In this document: positions 1 through 8,729 of the stretch, in pieces
Layout: each line of letters opens with the position of its first letter
Position numbering within the stretch: the stretch's first letter is position 1
Source: Allomesorhizobium sp043769475
GTDB lineage: Bacteria > Pseudomonadota > Alphaproteobacteria > Rhizobiales > Rhizobiaceae
DNA: 64,000 nt
Assembly: GCF_043769475.1 (NCBI RefSeq)
Contig: NZ_CP171729.1
Location: 4,030,001 to 4,094,000 of the forward strand
Direction: 5' to 3'
The notes under the pieces: generated by a model
Seen by the model: only the letters and a program-made list of their open reading frames with translations
What the model was told of the DNA's origin: nothing
Databases searched by the model: none
Made by a program: the position numbers and the translations under genes

Positions 1-112
1 CGACCGCCAGCTTCCAGAAATCGCGCCTGTGCCGCAGGCCCGGCAGGCCGAGCGGCTTGATGATCTGGATGACCATCATGGCGACGATGACGAGCGACAG
101 GGCTTTGGACAT
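1..112 (-). CDS. N-terminal part of a small membrane protein (runs off the window)
   Basis: An ATG at 112 reading leftwards gives 37 codons before the window edge. The peptide starts MSKALSLVIVAMMVIQIIKP and contains one hydrophobic segment (about residues 4-17) followed by a basic stretch (residues about 26-31, RHRRD). Codon use looks like that of the neighbouring genes. An in-frame TGA lies ten codons upstream, so the start is close to this ATG, but no clear Shine-Dalgarno site is visible. The family is not recognised and the rest of the gene is missing. Confidence 0.45.
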   Translation of the reverse strand, partial: MSKALSLVIVAMMVIQIIKPLGLPGLRHRRDFWKLAV

Positions 113-194
113 GCGGCGTTTGAGCAGGAACGCAGCACTCTGTCAAAGCACCGGCTAACCCATTAGGCCGATGGACGCACGGGTCGGCGATTAG

Positions 195-368
195 CTAGGG
201 TATGTTGAGATTCAGGTCAGGCCGAGCCGGAATCGAAGAGGGCGCGGAGCGACCAAAATGGTGGATTTCGAGAACCGGAGCGGAGCGTACATTCGGGTAC
301 GTGAGCACCGGAAGCGCAGAAAGCCGCCATTTGCAGGCCGGGATCACCTGAATATCAACATACCCTAG
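195..368. repeat. 174-bp palindromic intergenic element with 23-bp terminal inverted repeats
   Basis: The left end (195-217) begins CTAGGGTATGTTGAGATTC and the right end (346-368) is its reverse complement with one mismatch in 23. No transposase is present, so the structure resembles a MITE or a rhizobial intergenic mosaic element. The outer 50 bases on the right (319-368) are matched by a second copy at 47809-47853. The element can be read as a 62-codon ORF on the minus strand, but that is a by-product of the repeat. Its right edge is 13 bases from the prpE start, and the AGGGAGGG that probably serves as the prpE ribosome-binding site straddles that edge. Confidence 0.85.
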
Positions 369-381
369 GGAGGGCGGCGGC

Positions 382-2289
382 ATGGCATCGCGCTATCGCG
401 AAGTTTACGAAAGCTGGAAACGCGATCCCGAAGGTTTTTGGGCGGAGGCCGCGCGCGCGATCGACTGGTTCAAGCCGTGGGACGCGGTCTTCGACCCGAA
501 TTCCGGGCCGTACGGCCGCTGGTTCCCCGGGGCAGAGTGCAACGCCTGCCACAATGCCGTTGATCGCCATGCCGACGGCGAAAGGGCCAGGCAGCTCGCC
601 CTCATCCACGACAGCGCCTACACCGGCGAGCGCAGAAAATTCACCTACGCCGAGCTCAAGGCGGAAGTGGTCGCGCTGGCCGCCGTGCTCAGGGACCGCG
701 GCGTCGAAAAGGGCGATCGCGTCATCATCTACATGCCGATGGTGCCGGAGGCGGTGTTCGCCATGCTTGCCTGCGCCCGGCTGGGCGCGATCCACTCCGT
801 CGTCTTCGGCGGCTTCGCCGCCAAGGAACTGGCGACCCGCATCGAGGACGCGACGCCGAAGCTGATACTCACTGCCTCGTGCGGCATCGAGCCCGGCCGT
901 GTGATCGCCTATAAGCCCCTGCTCGATCAGGCGATCGAATTCTCGCGCCACAAGCCCGAGGGCTGCATCATCCTGCAGCGGCCGCAGCAGACCTGCGAGC
1001 TGACCGCAGGCCGCGACATCGACTACGCGGAAAGTGTGGCGGCCGCTAAGGCTGCGGCGCGAAAAGTACCCTGCGTTCCGGTCCTCGCGACCGACCCGCT
1101 CTACATCCTCTACACCTCGGGCACCACCGGCCAGCCAAAGGGCGTGGTGCGCGACAATGGCGGCCATATGGTCGCGCTGAAATGGTCGATGGAAAACGAG
1201 TTCGGCGTGAAGCCGGGCGAAACATTCTGGGCTGCGTCGGACGTCGGCTGGGTGGTCGGCCATTCCTACATCGTCTATGCGCCGCTGCTGCATGGCTGCA
1301 CGACCATCCTTTACGAGGGCAAGCCGGTCGGCACGCCGGACGCCGGAACTTTCTGGCGGGTCATAGCCGAGCACGGCGTCGTCGCCCTGTTCACCGCGCC
1401 GACCGCCTTCCGCGCCATCAAGGGCCAGGATCCAAAAGGCGAGTTCGTGCCGAACTACGATCTGTCGCGCTTCCGCACCCTGTTCCTCGCCGGCGAGCGC
1501 GCCGACCCCGAGACGGTCAAATGGGCCGAGCAGAAGCTTTCCGTGCCGGTTATCGACCATTGGTGGCAGACCGAGACCGGCGGGCCCATCAGCCAGAACC
1601 CGGTCGGGCTCGGTCTACTGCCGGTGAAATACGGCTCGCCCGGCGTGCCGATGCCGGGCTACGACGTTCGGATTCTCGACGACGCCGGCCATGCCGTTCC
1701 GCGCGGCACGCTCGGCAATGTGGTCATAAAACTGCCGCTGCCGCCCGGCTGCCTGCCGACGCTGTGGAATGCCGACCGGCGCTTCCACGAGGCCTATCTC
1801 GCCGAGTTTCCCGGCTTCTACAAAACCGCCGACGCCGGCTACATCGACGAGGACGGCTATCTCTTCATCATGGCGCGCACCGACGACATCATCAATGTCG
1901 CCGGGCACCGCCTGTCGACCGGCGCGATGGAGGAGGTGCTGGCCGAGCATCGGGACGTCGCCGAATGCGCCGTTGTGGGCATCGCCGACGCCATGAAGGG
2001 CCAGATTCCCTGCGGCTTCGTCGTGCTCAATTCTGGCGTCGCGCGCGATGCGGAGGCGATCGAAAAGGAGATCGTCCAGCTCGTCCGCGACCGCATCGGG
2101 CCGGTCGCCGCCTTCAAGACGGTGGTGATCATCAAGCGGCTGCCCAAGACCCGCTCCGGCAAGATCCTGCGCGCGACCATGCAGAAGATCGCCGACGGCG
2201 AAGCCTGGACCATGCCCGCCACCATCGACGACCCCGCGATCCTCGACGAAATCACGCAGGCATTGCGGGCAAAGGGCGTCGGAGGGTAG
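382..2289 (+). CDS. prpE: Propionyl-CoA synthetase (acyl-CoA synthetase, AMP-forming)
   Basis: This 635-residue enzyme activates propionate with ATP and CoA to propionyl-CoA in the cytoplasm. The order is an N-terminal acetyl-CoA-synthetase domain (about 7-60), the P-loop YTSGTTGQPKG near residue 243, the WWQTETGG adenylate motif near 394, and the C-terminal PKTRSGKILR with the catalytic lysine near 593. The length and the start MASRYREVYESW fit PrpE better than acetyl-CoA synthetase, which is normally somewhat longer. AGGGAGGG precedes the ATG. It stands alone, without methylcitrate-cycle genes nearby, so the propionyl-CoA probably goes to carboxylation elsewhere in the genome. A broader short-chain acyl substrate range is possible. 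Confidence 0.93.
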   Translation: MASRYREVYESWKRDPEGFWAEAARAIDWFKPWDAVFDPNSGPYGRWFPGAECNACHNAVDRHADGERARQLALIHDSAYTGERRKFTYAELKAEVVALAAVLRDRGVEKGDRVIIYMPMVPEAVFAMLACARLGAIHSVVFGGFAAKELATRIEDATPKLILTASCGIEPGRVIAYKPLLDQAIEFSRHKPEGCIILQRPQQTCELTAGRDIDYAESVAAAKAAARKVPCVPVLATDPLYILYTSGTTGQPKGVVRDNGGHMVALKWSMENEFGVKPGETFWAASDVGWVVGHSYIVYAPLLHGCTTILYEGKPVGTPDAGTFWRVIAEHGVVALFTAPTAFRAIKGQDPKGEFVPNYDLSRFRTLFLAGERADPETVKWAEQKLSVPVIDHWWQTETGGPISQNPVGLGLLPVKYGSPGVPMPGYDVRILDDAGHAVPRGTLGNVVIKLPLPPGCLPTLWNADRRFHEAYLAEFPGFYKTADAGYIDEDGYLFIMARTDDIINVAGHRLSTGAMEEVLAEHRDVAECAVVGIADAMKGQIPCGFVVLNSGVARDAEAIEKEIVQLVRDRIGPVAAFKTVVIIKRLPKTRSGKILRATMQKIADGEAWTMPATIDDPAILDEITQALRAKGVGG

Positions 2290-2603
2290 TCCATCCGGCG
2301 TGCAACCCCGAACATTTCGTATCGCGCGCTAGCGCCTCGGACCTGTCGCGGACCTTCGTTCGGATGGCCGCCGGCAGGTTTAATCTCATTGCTGACGTTT
2401 GGCCGACGAGGAATCCTTTGGGCTCCTTGCCGCGCCGCGTATCGCAAACTTCCTCGCGCGAGCTGAACAGCGGCCTGCGGCCAGCAGATTTGCCCGCCGG
2501 CGGTAACAGTTCGACACCAAATTTTACCGAGCCGGCCAATCTTTTGCTGCGGCGTGTGATTATTTCATGACGGTTTTATGACGATGCGAAAAGGCGAAGC
2601 ACC
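2290..2603. other. Intergenic region, no gene seen
   Basis: These 314 bases between prpE and the next gene hold no ORF with a believable start and codon pattern in either direction. The first part is GC-rich without a U-tract terminator. The last 60 bases become AT-rich and include two direct ATGACG-type repeats (see the separate entry at 2567-2584). The promoter of the downstream two-gene unit probably lies here. Confidence 0.5.
2567..2584 (-). promoter_or_regulatory. Candidate Pho box (PhoB site)
   Basis: Read on the minus strand the bases are TCGTCATAAAACCGTCAT, two CGTCAT direct repeats separated by AAAAC. This matches 15 of 18 positions of the PhoB consensus CTGTCATAAAACTGTCAT. It lies about 20 bases before the ATG of the membrane-protein gene but in reverse orientation, which is not the usual arrangement for activation, so the call is tentative. 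Confidence 0.3.
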
Positions 2604-3329
2604 ATGAGCCGAGAGAATGTGGCGTTCGCCATCGCAACGTTTATTGGTGTAGTGCTGCTTTTTACGATCGGCTTGTCCAGACCGGATTTGTTTGTCGAGG
2701 ACGGTCTGGTGGAGAACCTGAGTGCCGTTGGCTTTGCGGCCGCCACGCTGTTCGCTCTGAGTGCGGCTCTTCAAGGACGTGTCTCGTTGACGTCCGCCGA
2801 GAGGAGGATTCTCGTCGGAACGAGCGCTCTGTCGTTGGTGCTCTTTCTCAGTGAAATCAGTTTTGGCGCTCGCATTTTCGGTATCCAGATGCCGCAGATG
2901 AGCGGCGGCGGCGAGTTCGACGGCGGGCATGACATCGTTATCCTCGTGGTTCGCCAACTACGCGACGCAGGGCCCACCGGCATACTCGCGGCGGTCATAG
3001 CGGGAGGGCTTCTCCTGGCCATCGTATTTGCCGTTCTGCGCCGGTTTCGACAGCGGGCTCAGATGCTCGCAGCGCATGTCCTCTCGAAACCGTTCGTGTT
3101 CCGCTTGGCTATGGCCCTTGGCCTCCTCGCGAGCGCCGTAACCCTTGATGTCATTCCATCGTACAAGGCGTCGATCCTGGAAGAGGTCCTGGAATTCTCC
3201 GTCAGCGTTGTGTTGATCCTGGCCGTGTCTGCGCTCTTTCGGTCAAAGAGTGTGGTGGCTGTTCAGCGCGGCTGTCGCCATGTGCGCGGCAATTTCCTGC
3301 CTCACCCCTGCCAGTCAGATGGAGAATGA
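2604..3329 (+). CDS. Hypothetical multi-pass membrane protein
   Basis: A 241-residue protein with about six hydrophobic segments (roughly residues 8-24, 38-56, 74-91, 130-152, 171-190 and 200-218), probably in the inner membrane. No family motif was recognised. The C-terminus after residue 222 is basic and cysteine/histidine-containing. A gcgaag stretch is the only, weak, ribosome-binding site. The stop is three bases before the start of the pyruvyl-transferase gene, so the two are almost certainly co-transcribed and may act together in surface-polysaccharide production; that is inference from position only. Confidence 0.75.
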   Translation: MSRENVAFAIATFIGVVLLFTIGLSRPDLFVEDGLVENLSAVGFAAATLFALSAALQGRVSLTSAERRILVGTSALSLVLFLSEISFGARIFGIQMPQMSGGGEFDGGHDIVILVVRQLRDAGPTGILAAVIAGGLLLAIVFAVLRRFRQRAQMLAAHVLSKPFVFRLAMALGLLASAVTLDVIPSYKASILEEVLEFSVSVVLILAVSALFRSKSVVAVQRGCRHVRGNFLPHPCQSDGE

Positions 3330-3332
3330 AGC

Positions 3333-4322
3333 GTGCCTTCGAAACAGAATCTGGACCTGATCGCCAAACTGAAAGGCATGATTCATGATTGCCTGAAGGA
3401 CTGTGTCTCCAGGGACGAGCCGCTGGCGATTCTCGACTTTCCGGACATCCGCAACTGCGGCGATTCCGCCATCTGGCTGGGCGAGATGGCCTATCTGCAA
3501 GATCGGTTCGGCAAGCGGCCTGCCTATGTCTCGCGAATGGACGATTTCTCGGCTGAAGACCTCGAACGCATCATGCCGACGGGTCCAATCTTCATTCATG
3601 GCGGCGGCAATTTCGGAGATATCTGGGATGCGCATCAGGATTTCCGCGAGCGAGTGATCGAACGCTTCCCCGATCGTCAAATCATCCAGTTTCCCCAGTC
3701 GATCCATTACAAATCGTGGGAACGAGTGCGAAAGAGCGCGCAGGTCATTGGACGCCACAGGAATTTCGTGCTGCTGGTCCGCGACGAGGAATCGAAGCAG
3801 TTCGCGGAAAAGCATTTCGATTGCCAGGTGCGCCTTTGCCCGGACATGGCCTTCTGCATCGGCCCGGTTCAGCCCGCTCCGCCAGAATTCCCGGTGCTTG
3901 CGATGCTCAGGTCAGATCTTGAGAAGGCGGTCGATGCCGATCGCTCAGCCAATCCGGGCGTCCCGAAGGAAGACTGGATTACCGAGTCCGCCAAGTACGT
4001 CCGCGTTTCCAAGGCGTTCGGCGCAATGTCGGCATTCCTGGCGCTCAAACCGGCTGAGGTGCGGCTGCGCAAGCTTGATGCGGCGGCGCACAACCGCTTC
4101 AGGCGCGGCATCCGGCAAATATCGCGCGGGCGCGCGGTCGTGACCGATCGCCTGCACGTCCACATTTGCTCGCTGCTCCTCGGGCGGCCGCACGCCGTCC
4201 TCGACAACAATTATGGCAAGATACGACGGTTCATGGCCGCATTCTCCGGTGGAAGCGATCTCTCCTATAAGGCGACCTCGCTGGAGGATGGAATTGCCTG
4301 GGCGCGTGCCCAAGCCGATTAG
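3333..4322 (+). CDS. Polysaccharide pyruvyl transferase family protein (ExoV-like)
   Basis: A 329-residue member of the PF04230 family, which transfers pyruvate ketals from phosphoenolpyruvate to exopolysaccharide sugars. Visible motifs are NCGDSAIWLGE (about 40-50), the glycine-rich IFIHGGGNFGDIW (about 88-100) and the C-terminal TDRLHVHICSLLLGRP followed by DNNYGK (about 268-296). The start is GTG, chosen because GGAG lies eight bases upstream and the nearby ATGs are out of frame. There is no exo/cap gene cluster around it other than the upstream membrane protein. The acceptor polysaccharide cannot be inferred. Confidence 0.85.
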   Translation: MPSKQNLDLIAKLKGMIHDCLKDCVSRDEPLAILDFPDIRNCGDSAIWLGEMAYLQDRFGKRPAYVSRMDDFSAEDLERIMPTGPIFIHGGGNFGDIWDAHQDFRERVIERFPDRQIIQFPQSIHYKSWERVRKSAQVIGRHRNFVLLVRDEESKQFAEKHFDCQVRLCPDMAFCIGPVQPAPPEFPVLAMLRSDLEKAVDADRSANPGVPKEDWITESAKYVRVSKAFGAMSAFLALKPAEVRLRKLDAAAHNRFRRGIRQISRGRAVVTDRLHVHICSLLLGRPHAVLDNNYGKIRRFMAAFSGGSDLSYKATSLEDGIAWARAQAD

Positions 4323-4464
4323 AGCCAACCGGAGCGGCGCTGAGGGACAAAGGCTTTGGGGCGATAGCCTCGCCCGGCGGAGGAAGTCGTTCCGACAGGT
4401 GGACCAGCTCTGGGTCGACGACATGGCGACTGCCGGCCGCGGTCGACCGGGCAGGCCCGCGTGA

Positions 4465-4680
4465 TCAGTGAAGTTCGATCTGGTGCTCCCGCCGGGATGC
4501 GGCGGATCCAGTCTGGTGGAGGCTCAGGGCCTTGAGAATAGCGTCGTGGCTTTGAAGCACCATGACTTCTCCGCGCGTGTGCACCAACAACGTCCTGTCG
4601 CCGTGCTCCTTGATCATGACCAGTTGCGTCGAGTTCAAAGAGATGGTCTGGCCACCGCTATCAGGTAGCTGAATCCACAT
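4465..4680 (-). CDS. Small conserved-looking protein, FlbD-like fold possible
   Basis: A 71-residue protein with the pattern of a small beta-rich module: an N-terminal strand, then ISLNSTQLVMIKEHGD, then a strand with GEVMVLQSHD. This spacing resembles the short flagellar FlbD-type proteins, but no flagellar gene is nearby and similarity is weak. GGGGAAC precedes the ATG. It is a single gene in the gap between two plus-strand transcription units. The family is not firmly recognised. Confidence 0.5.
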   Translation of the reverse strand: MWIQLPDSGGQTISLNSTQLVMIKEHGDRTLLVHTRGEVMVLQSHDAILKALSLHQTGSAASRREHQIELH

Positions 4681-4934
4681 GATTTTGTTCCCCGGCGTGG
4701 TCCATCGACCCTCACTTGGGTGGATGCCAAAGCACCCAACCCCGGGAGGGCGGTCTGAGCGTGGATGACATGTTATGGTTCAATCAAGGGCGCCGCAGCC
4801 CCCATTTGGGGGATGGTGTTGGTGCGCGGACTTCGGTAACGGATCGTGGGCTAGGCTCAGACCGACCTATTGCGCCGGACTATCGTAAGCTGCAAATTGC
4901 TCGGGATAGCTGAACAGCGGCGTGAGGCAATCCC

Positions 4935-6581
4935 ATGGTGCGGAACTGGATCGTCAGGTTCTGGCTGTCCTTCTCGACGACCGGGCTGCTGCTCGGCACG
5001 CTGTTCTTCGCGGCCTCGCTGACGCCCACTCTCCTGCCGCGCAACTATCTGACCCAAGGCGTGCTGTCGGGATGCAGCCTGGCCGTCGGATATGGCATCG
5101 GCGTGTTCCTGCACTGGCTTTGGGAATATATGGAACTGCCTGAGCCCAAGGCCCGGATCAGGCGGAACACCAAGCTCGTCGCCGCACTCGCCTGCGCCGT
5201 TGTCGGAATCGTCTTCCTGTGGCGGGCGACGGGATGGCAGAACTCGGTCCGCGAAGTGATGAGCATGGAGCCGGTCGACAGCGCCCACCCGCTCGAAGTC
5301 GGCCTGATCGCGCTCGCCACCTTCCTCGTCCTCATCGCGCTGGCCCGATTGTTCCGGCTGACGCTCGTCTACATATCCGAAAAGCTCAACCGGTTCGTGC
5401 CGAGGCGCGTTTCGTATGTCATCGGCAGCACCATCGCGATCCTGCTGTTCTGGTCGATCGCCGACGGCATCCTGTTCCGATACGCGCTGCGCGCCGCCGA
5501 CAGCTCGTTCCGGACGCTCGATGCTCTGCTGGAACCCACGACGCAGCAACCGTCGGACCCGACCAAGACCGGCAGCGCCGCATCGCTGGTCCGCTGGGAC
5601 GAACTCGGCAGGAGAGGGCGCGAATTCGTCGCGACGGGACCGACGCGCGCGGAGTTGAACGCCTTCCTCGGCAGGGAGGCGCTCGAGCCCGTCCGCGTCT
5701 ATGTCGGCCTGCAATCGGCCGAAACCCCGCAGGAGCGGGCAAAGCTTGCCCTGGAAGAGATCAAGCGCACCGGCGGGTTCGAGCGCTCGGTGCTTCTCGT
5801 CATCATGCCGACCGGCACCGGCTGGATCGACCCCGCGGCTATGAACCCGGTGGAATACCTCCATGCCGGCGACATCGCCAGCGTCGCCATCCAGTATTCA
5901 TATCTCGCAAGCTGGCTGTCGCTGCTGGTCGAGCCCGGCTATGGCGGGGAGGCCGCCCGCGCCCTGTTCTCGGAAGTCTACGGCTACTGGACCACCCTGC
6001 CCAAGGACCAGCGCCCCCGCCTCTATCTCTACGGCCTCAGCCTCGGCGCGCTGAGTTCGGAGTTGTCGACAGAATTGTTCGAGGTGCTCGGCGACCCCTA
6101 TCATGGCGCGCTGTGGAGCGGCCCGCCCTTTCAAAGCAGCGGCTGGCGCTCGATCACCAATCGCCGCAATCCAGGTTCGCCGGAATGGCTCCCCCGCTTC
6201 CGCGACGGCTCCTTCGTCCGCTTCACCAGCCAGGAGAATGCGCTCGACATTCCGGACGCCAAATGGGGGCCGCTGCGCATCGTCTACCTGCAATACGCCA
6301 GCGATCCGATCACCTTCTTCGACTACCATTCGTTCTACCGCGAGCCAGACTGGATGAAGGCGCCGCGCGGGCCGGATGTTTCGCCGGAACTGCGCTGGTA
6401 TCCTGTCGTCACCTTCCTGCAACTCGCGCTCGACATGGCGATGGGCACGACGACTCCCATGGGATACGGCCATGTCTATGCGCCCGAACACCATGTCGAC
6501 GCCTGGATGGAAGTGACCGACGTCCAGGGCTGGACACCTGAGGACGTCGAAAGGCTGAGGCGGAAGTTGGAAACGCGGTAG
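4935..6581 (+). CDS. Alpha/beta-hydrolase family integral membrane protein
   Basis: A 548-residue protein matching the two-part architecture of bacterial membrane alpha/beta-hydrolases (Abhydrolase_9_N followed by Abhydrolase_9). The first 185 residues contain four or five membrane spans; the rest is a soluble hydrolase domain with the nucleophile elbow GLSLGA near residue 366 and a late histidine-rich motif (GHVYAPEHHVDAW, about 512-524). The substrate is unknown. The gene starts at ATG after GAGGCAATCCC. It appears to be a single-gene unit, 104 bases before the next gene. Confidence 0.85.
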   Translation: MVRNWIVRFWLSFSTTGLLLGTLFFAASLTPTLLPRNYLTQGVLSGCSLAVGYGIGVFLHWLWEYMELPEPKARIRRNTKLVAALACAVVGIVFLWRATGWQNSVREVMSMEPVDSAHPLEVGLIALATFLVLIALARLFRLTLVYISEKLNRFVPRRVSYVIGSTIAILLFWSIADGILFRYALRAADSSFRTLDALLEPTTQQPSDPTKTGSAASLVRWDELGRRGREFVATGPTRAELNAFLGREALEPVRVYVGLQSAETPQERAKLALEEIKRTGGFERSVLLVIMPTGTGWIDPAAMNPVEYLHAGDIASVAIQYSYLASWLSLLVEPGYGGEAARALFSEVYGYWTTLPKDQRPRLYLYGLSLGALSSELSTELFEVLGDPYHGALWSGPPFQSSGWRSITNRRNPGSPEWLPRFRDGSFVRFTSQENALDIPDAKWGPLRIVYLQYASDPITFFDYHSFYREPDWMKAPRGPDVSPELRWYPVVTFLQLALDMAMGTTTPMGYGHVYAPEHHVDAWMEVTDVQGWTPEDVERLRRKLETR

Positions 6582-6685
6582 CCGACGCCAGGCTGCGGCC
6601 TGTTTGCGCGGCTGGCTTTGCGGTTCACGCAAAAACAACCCGGAAATGCAACCCTGCTGCGGTCCTGTGGCGGGAGGCCGGTTCT

Positions 6686-8533
6686 TTGTCAGTCAAGCTA
6701 TGGTCACGTTCCTTCGACCTGTTCCTTGTTGTGCTGGGATTGGCGGCGCTGCTGTGCCTGAGTCCACTGGGCACCGCACTGGCGATGATTGCGGCGATCG
6801 CCGTGATCGGCCTGCCGATCACGCTGGCGATGGCGGCGATACCGACGCTGTTCTTGGTCCTGCTCACCGCCCGATTGATCTATCTCGCGCTGCTTGCCTT
6901 CGGCTTGCGCGCCAAGATCCTCAGCGCCGTCCTCGCGCTCGGGATATTGGCCATTGTTCCCTGGCAGGAAAACCGCCGGCTTGACGCCATTGCGGACTCG
7001 GTGATTGACGGCGACATGAACCGACTGGCTGGCCCGCCGTCTATCGAAACGCTCGCCGTTGTAACCCCGAAGGCCTATCACGCGACCGGCATCTGCGACG
7101 ATTTCTGCCAGCGCACGCTGCTGAACAAGGTTGTCGGTTCGCTGATCATGGTAAAGCAGGAGACGCCACTGGCGGAACCGGCCGATGACGTCTCCGGGAC
7201 AATGTACCGGCTGGAAAAGCGGTCGATTTGTCCGCCGATCGATCTGAAGGACGGAGTCGGCAACCTGGAGATTCCCGGCGAAAAGCGGGAATGGGGCGAC
7301 AAGACGCCCGCCGACCTTTTGCGCCTCAAAGCCGCAGAGGGGCTATGCCTCATCGCCGAAAAGGCGCCCATCGCCAACGCCGACGCGGTGTTGGTCCGGG
7401 GTCCGGTCCGCAGGGGCATGTCGCCAGACACCGCGGGATTCTCGCCCGTCGCCGATACCGTAAGCGCCGATCGCCTGTCCTTCTATGTTCGGGATAACGG
7501 AGCGCTGGTCGAACGGTATCGGTCGACCGGTGTCACCTATTACAGGCTGCTGCCGATACTCGCACCGAGCTATGCCTCGAGTTCCGGCATGGGGTTGAAA
7601 CCGGGCCTGCTGCGCCGCGCCGCCTATAGGGGCGGCGCCCGGCAATACGATCCCGCGCCTCCGCTTGAGCCGTTCCTGAGCGATGTCCTGGGGTTCGACC
7701 TCGTCTTGCGCGGAGGGGATGCGAAGCAGGCAACCACGCGCCTGATCGCCGCCGCGCTGGATCGGCCGGGGCTGGTCGACCGCGCCTCGGCGAAGGTCAT
7801 GAGCGATTTTTTCGAAGACATCCATCGCCGCAAGGATGTGATGGAAGACGATGCGCGGCTGGCTTTGCGGATCCTCAAGGACCGCAGAGTTCCCGTGCCG
7901 CGCCTGGCCTCCGCTCCGGTGAGAAAATTCGCCACGGCCGACGGTGCGTTGACGCCACAGTTCGCCGAAGCCCTGTTCGACCGCCTGTCCGACGCCAAGC
8001 CAGGAGAGCGGGAGGACGATCCCGACTACCTGGGCTATACGCTCGATTATCTCGGCGACGCCATAGCCGCCCTTCCCGACGAGGCCATACGTCCCTACCG
8101 CGCCGCGCTTGAAAAACTCGCCCGCGATCGCGAGGCTCGCGTCGAGGCTTATAGCGCGCTGACGAGGCTGAGCGTCTTCGGAGCGGACGGCGTTCCGACG
8201 CTGATCTACCTGATAGACGATGCGGCAAGCCGCAAGGTGAAAAATAAAGCCGGAAACGAATGGCAGCACCCATATCTTGCGGGGTTGATCGGATTGTGCC
8301 GCACTGGGCCGGCGGGCAATGCGGCCATTCCCATGATCTACGATCGCCTCGCCAGTGGAGTCATGGTGAAATTCGGCTCTTATCGGGATCTGACCATCAA
8401 TACGCTGGTTCATCTCGGCGCTGGCGCCGAGGACATCTGGGCTCACATGGAAACCGGCGACAGGAATCACACCCGCGAACGCCTCGACCGCCAGGTCCAA
8501 AGAGCGGGCACGAAAGTCGACTGCTCCTATTAG
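6686..8533 (+). CDS. Large hypothetical membrane-anchored protein, orphan
   Basis: A 615-residue protein. Residues about 10-95 contain three to four closely spaced hydrophobic helices and the remaining 500 residues are predicted soluble. The last third is helical with a repeated two-helix look (HEAT-like, for example around residues 440-600), but no named domain is certain. The start is TTG, supported by GGGAGG eight bases upstream. Two cysteines sit close together in a CDDFCQ motif near residue 139, and the extreme C-terminus ends DCSY. It is flanked by gaps of 104 and 196 bases and is probably transcribed alone. Confidence 0.75.
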   Translation: MSVKLWSRSFDLFLVVLGLAALLCLSPLGTALAMIAAIAVIGLPITLAMAAIPTLFLVLLTARLIYLALLAFGLRAKILSAVLALGILAIVPWQENRRLDAIADSVIDGDMNRLAGPPSIETLAVVTPKAYHATGICDDFCQRTLLNKVVGSLIMVKQETPLAEPADDVSGTMYRLEKRSICPPIDLKDGVGNLEIPGEKREWGDKTPADLLRLKAAEGLCLIAEKAPIANADAVLVRGPVRRGMSPDTAGFSPVADTVSADRLSFYVRDNGALVERYRSTGVTYYRLLPILAPSYASSSGMGLKPGLLRRAAYRGGARQYDPAPPLEPFLSDVLGFDLVLRGGDAKQATTRLIAAALDRPGLVDRASAKVMSDFFEDIHRRKDVMEDDARLALRILKDRRVPVPRLASAPVRKFATADGALTPQFAEALFDRLSDAKPGEREDDPDYLGYTLDYLGDAIAALPDEAIRPYRAALEKLARDREARVEAYSALTRLSVFGADGVPTLIYLIDDAASRKVKNKAGNEWQHPYLAGLIGLCRTGPAGNAAIPMIYDRLASGVMVKFGSYRDLTINTLVHLGAGAEDIWAHMETGDRNHTRERLDRQVQRAGTKVDCSY

Positions 8534-8729
8534 CCGGTTTTTCCGCAGGCAGGTCATCGGCAGACGACCTCCGCAATTTTGTTCCTCGATCGGCGCAATC
8601 CAGGGAACGCGCTTCCGCAACCGGGATGCCTCCCCAAACTGCTGGTCTTGTTCGGGGCCGCCGCTGTCCTAAATTGCAGCGTCATCCTCCAGCGGCGAAA
8701 AATCCCCGCCAGACTAACGGAAAACACAC

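Noticed and set aside
195..383. 62-codon minus-strand ORF across the palindromic element
   Set aside because: It lies almost wholly inside a dispersed inverted repeat; its coding look comes from the repeat.
355..1560. 401-codon minus-strand ORF opposite prpE
   Set aside because: A shadow of the GC-rich prpE codons; no family resemblance and no ribosome-binding site.
1182..2570. 462-codon arginine-rich plus-strand ORF overlapping prpE
   Set aside because: Out-of-frame shadow with extreme Arg content and no motif.
4716..4913. 65-codon plus-strand ORF
   Set aside because: No ribosome-binding site, biased residues and no family resemblance; treated as non-coding.
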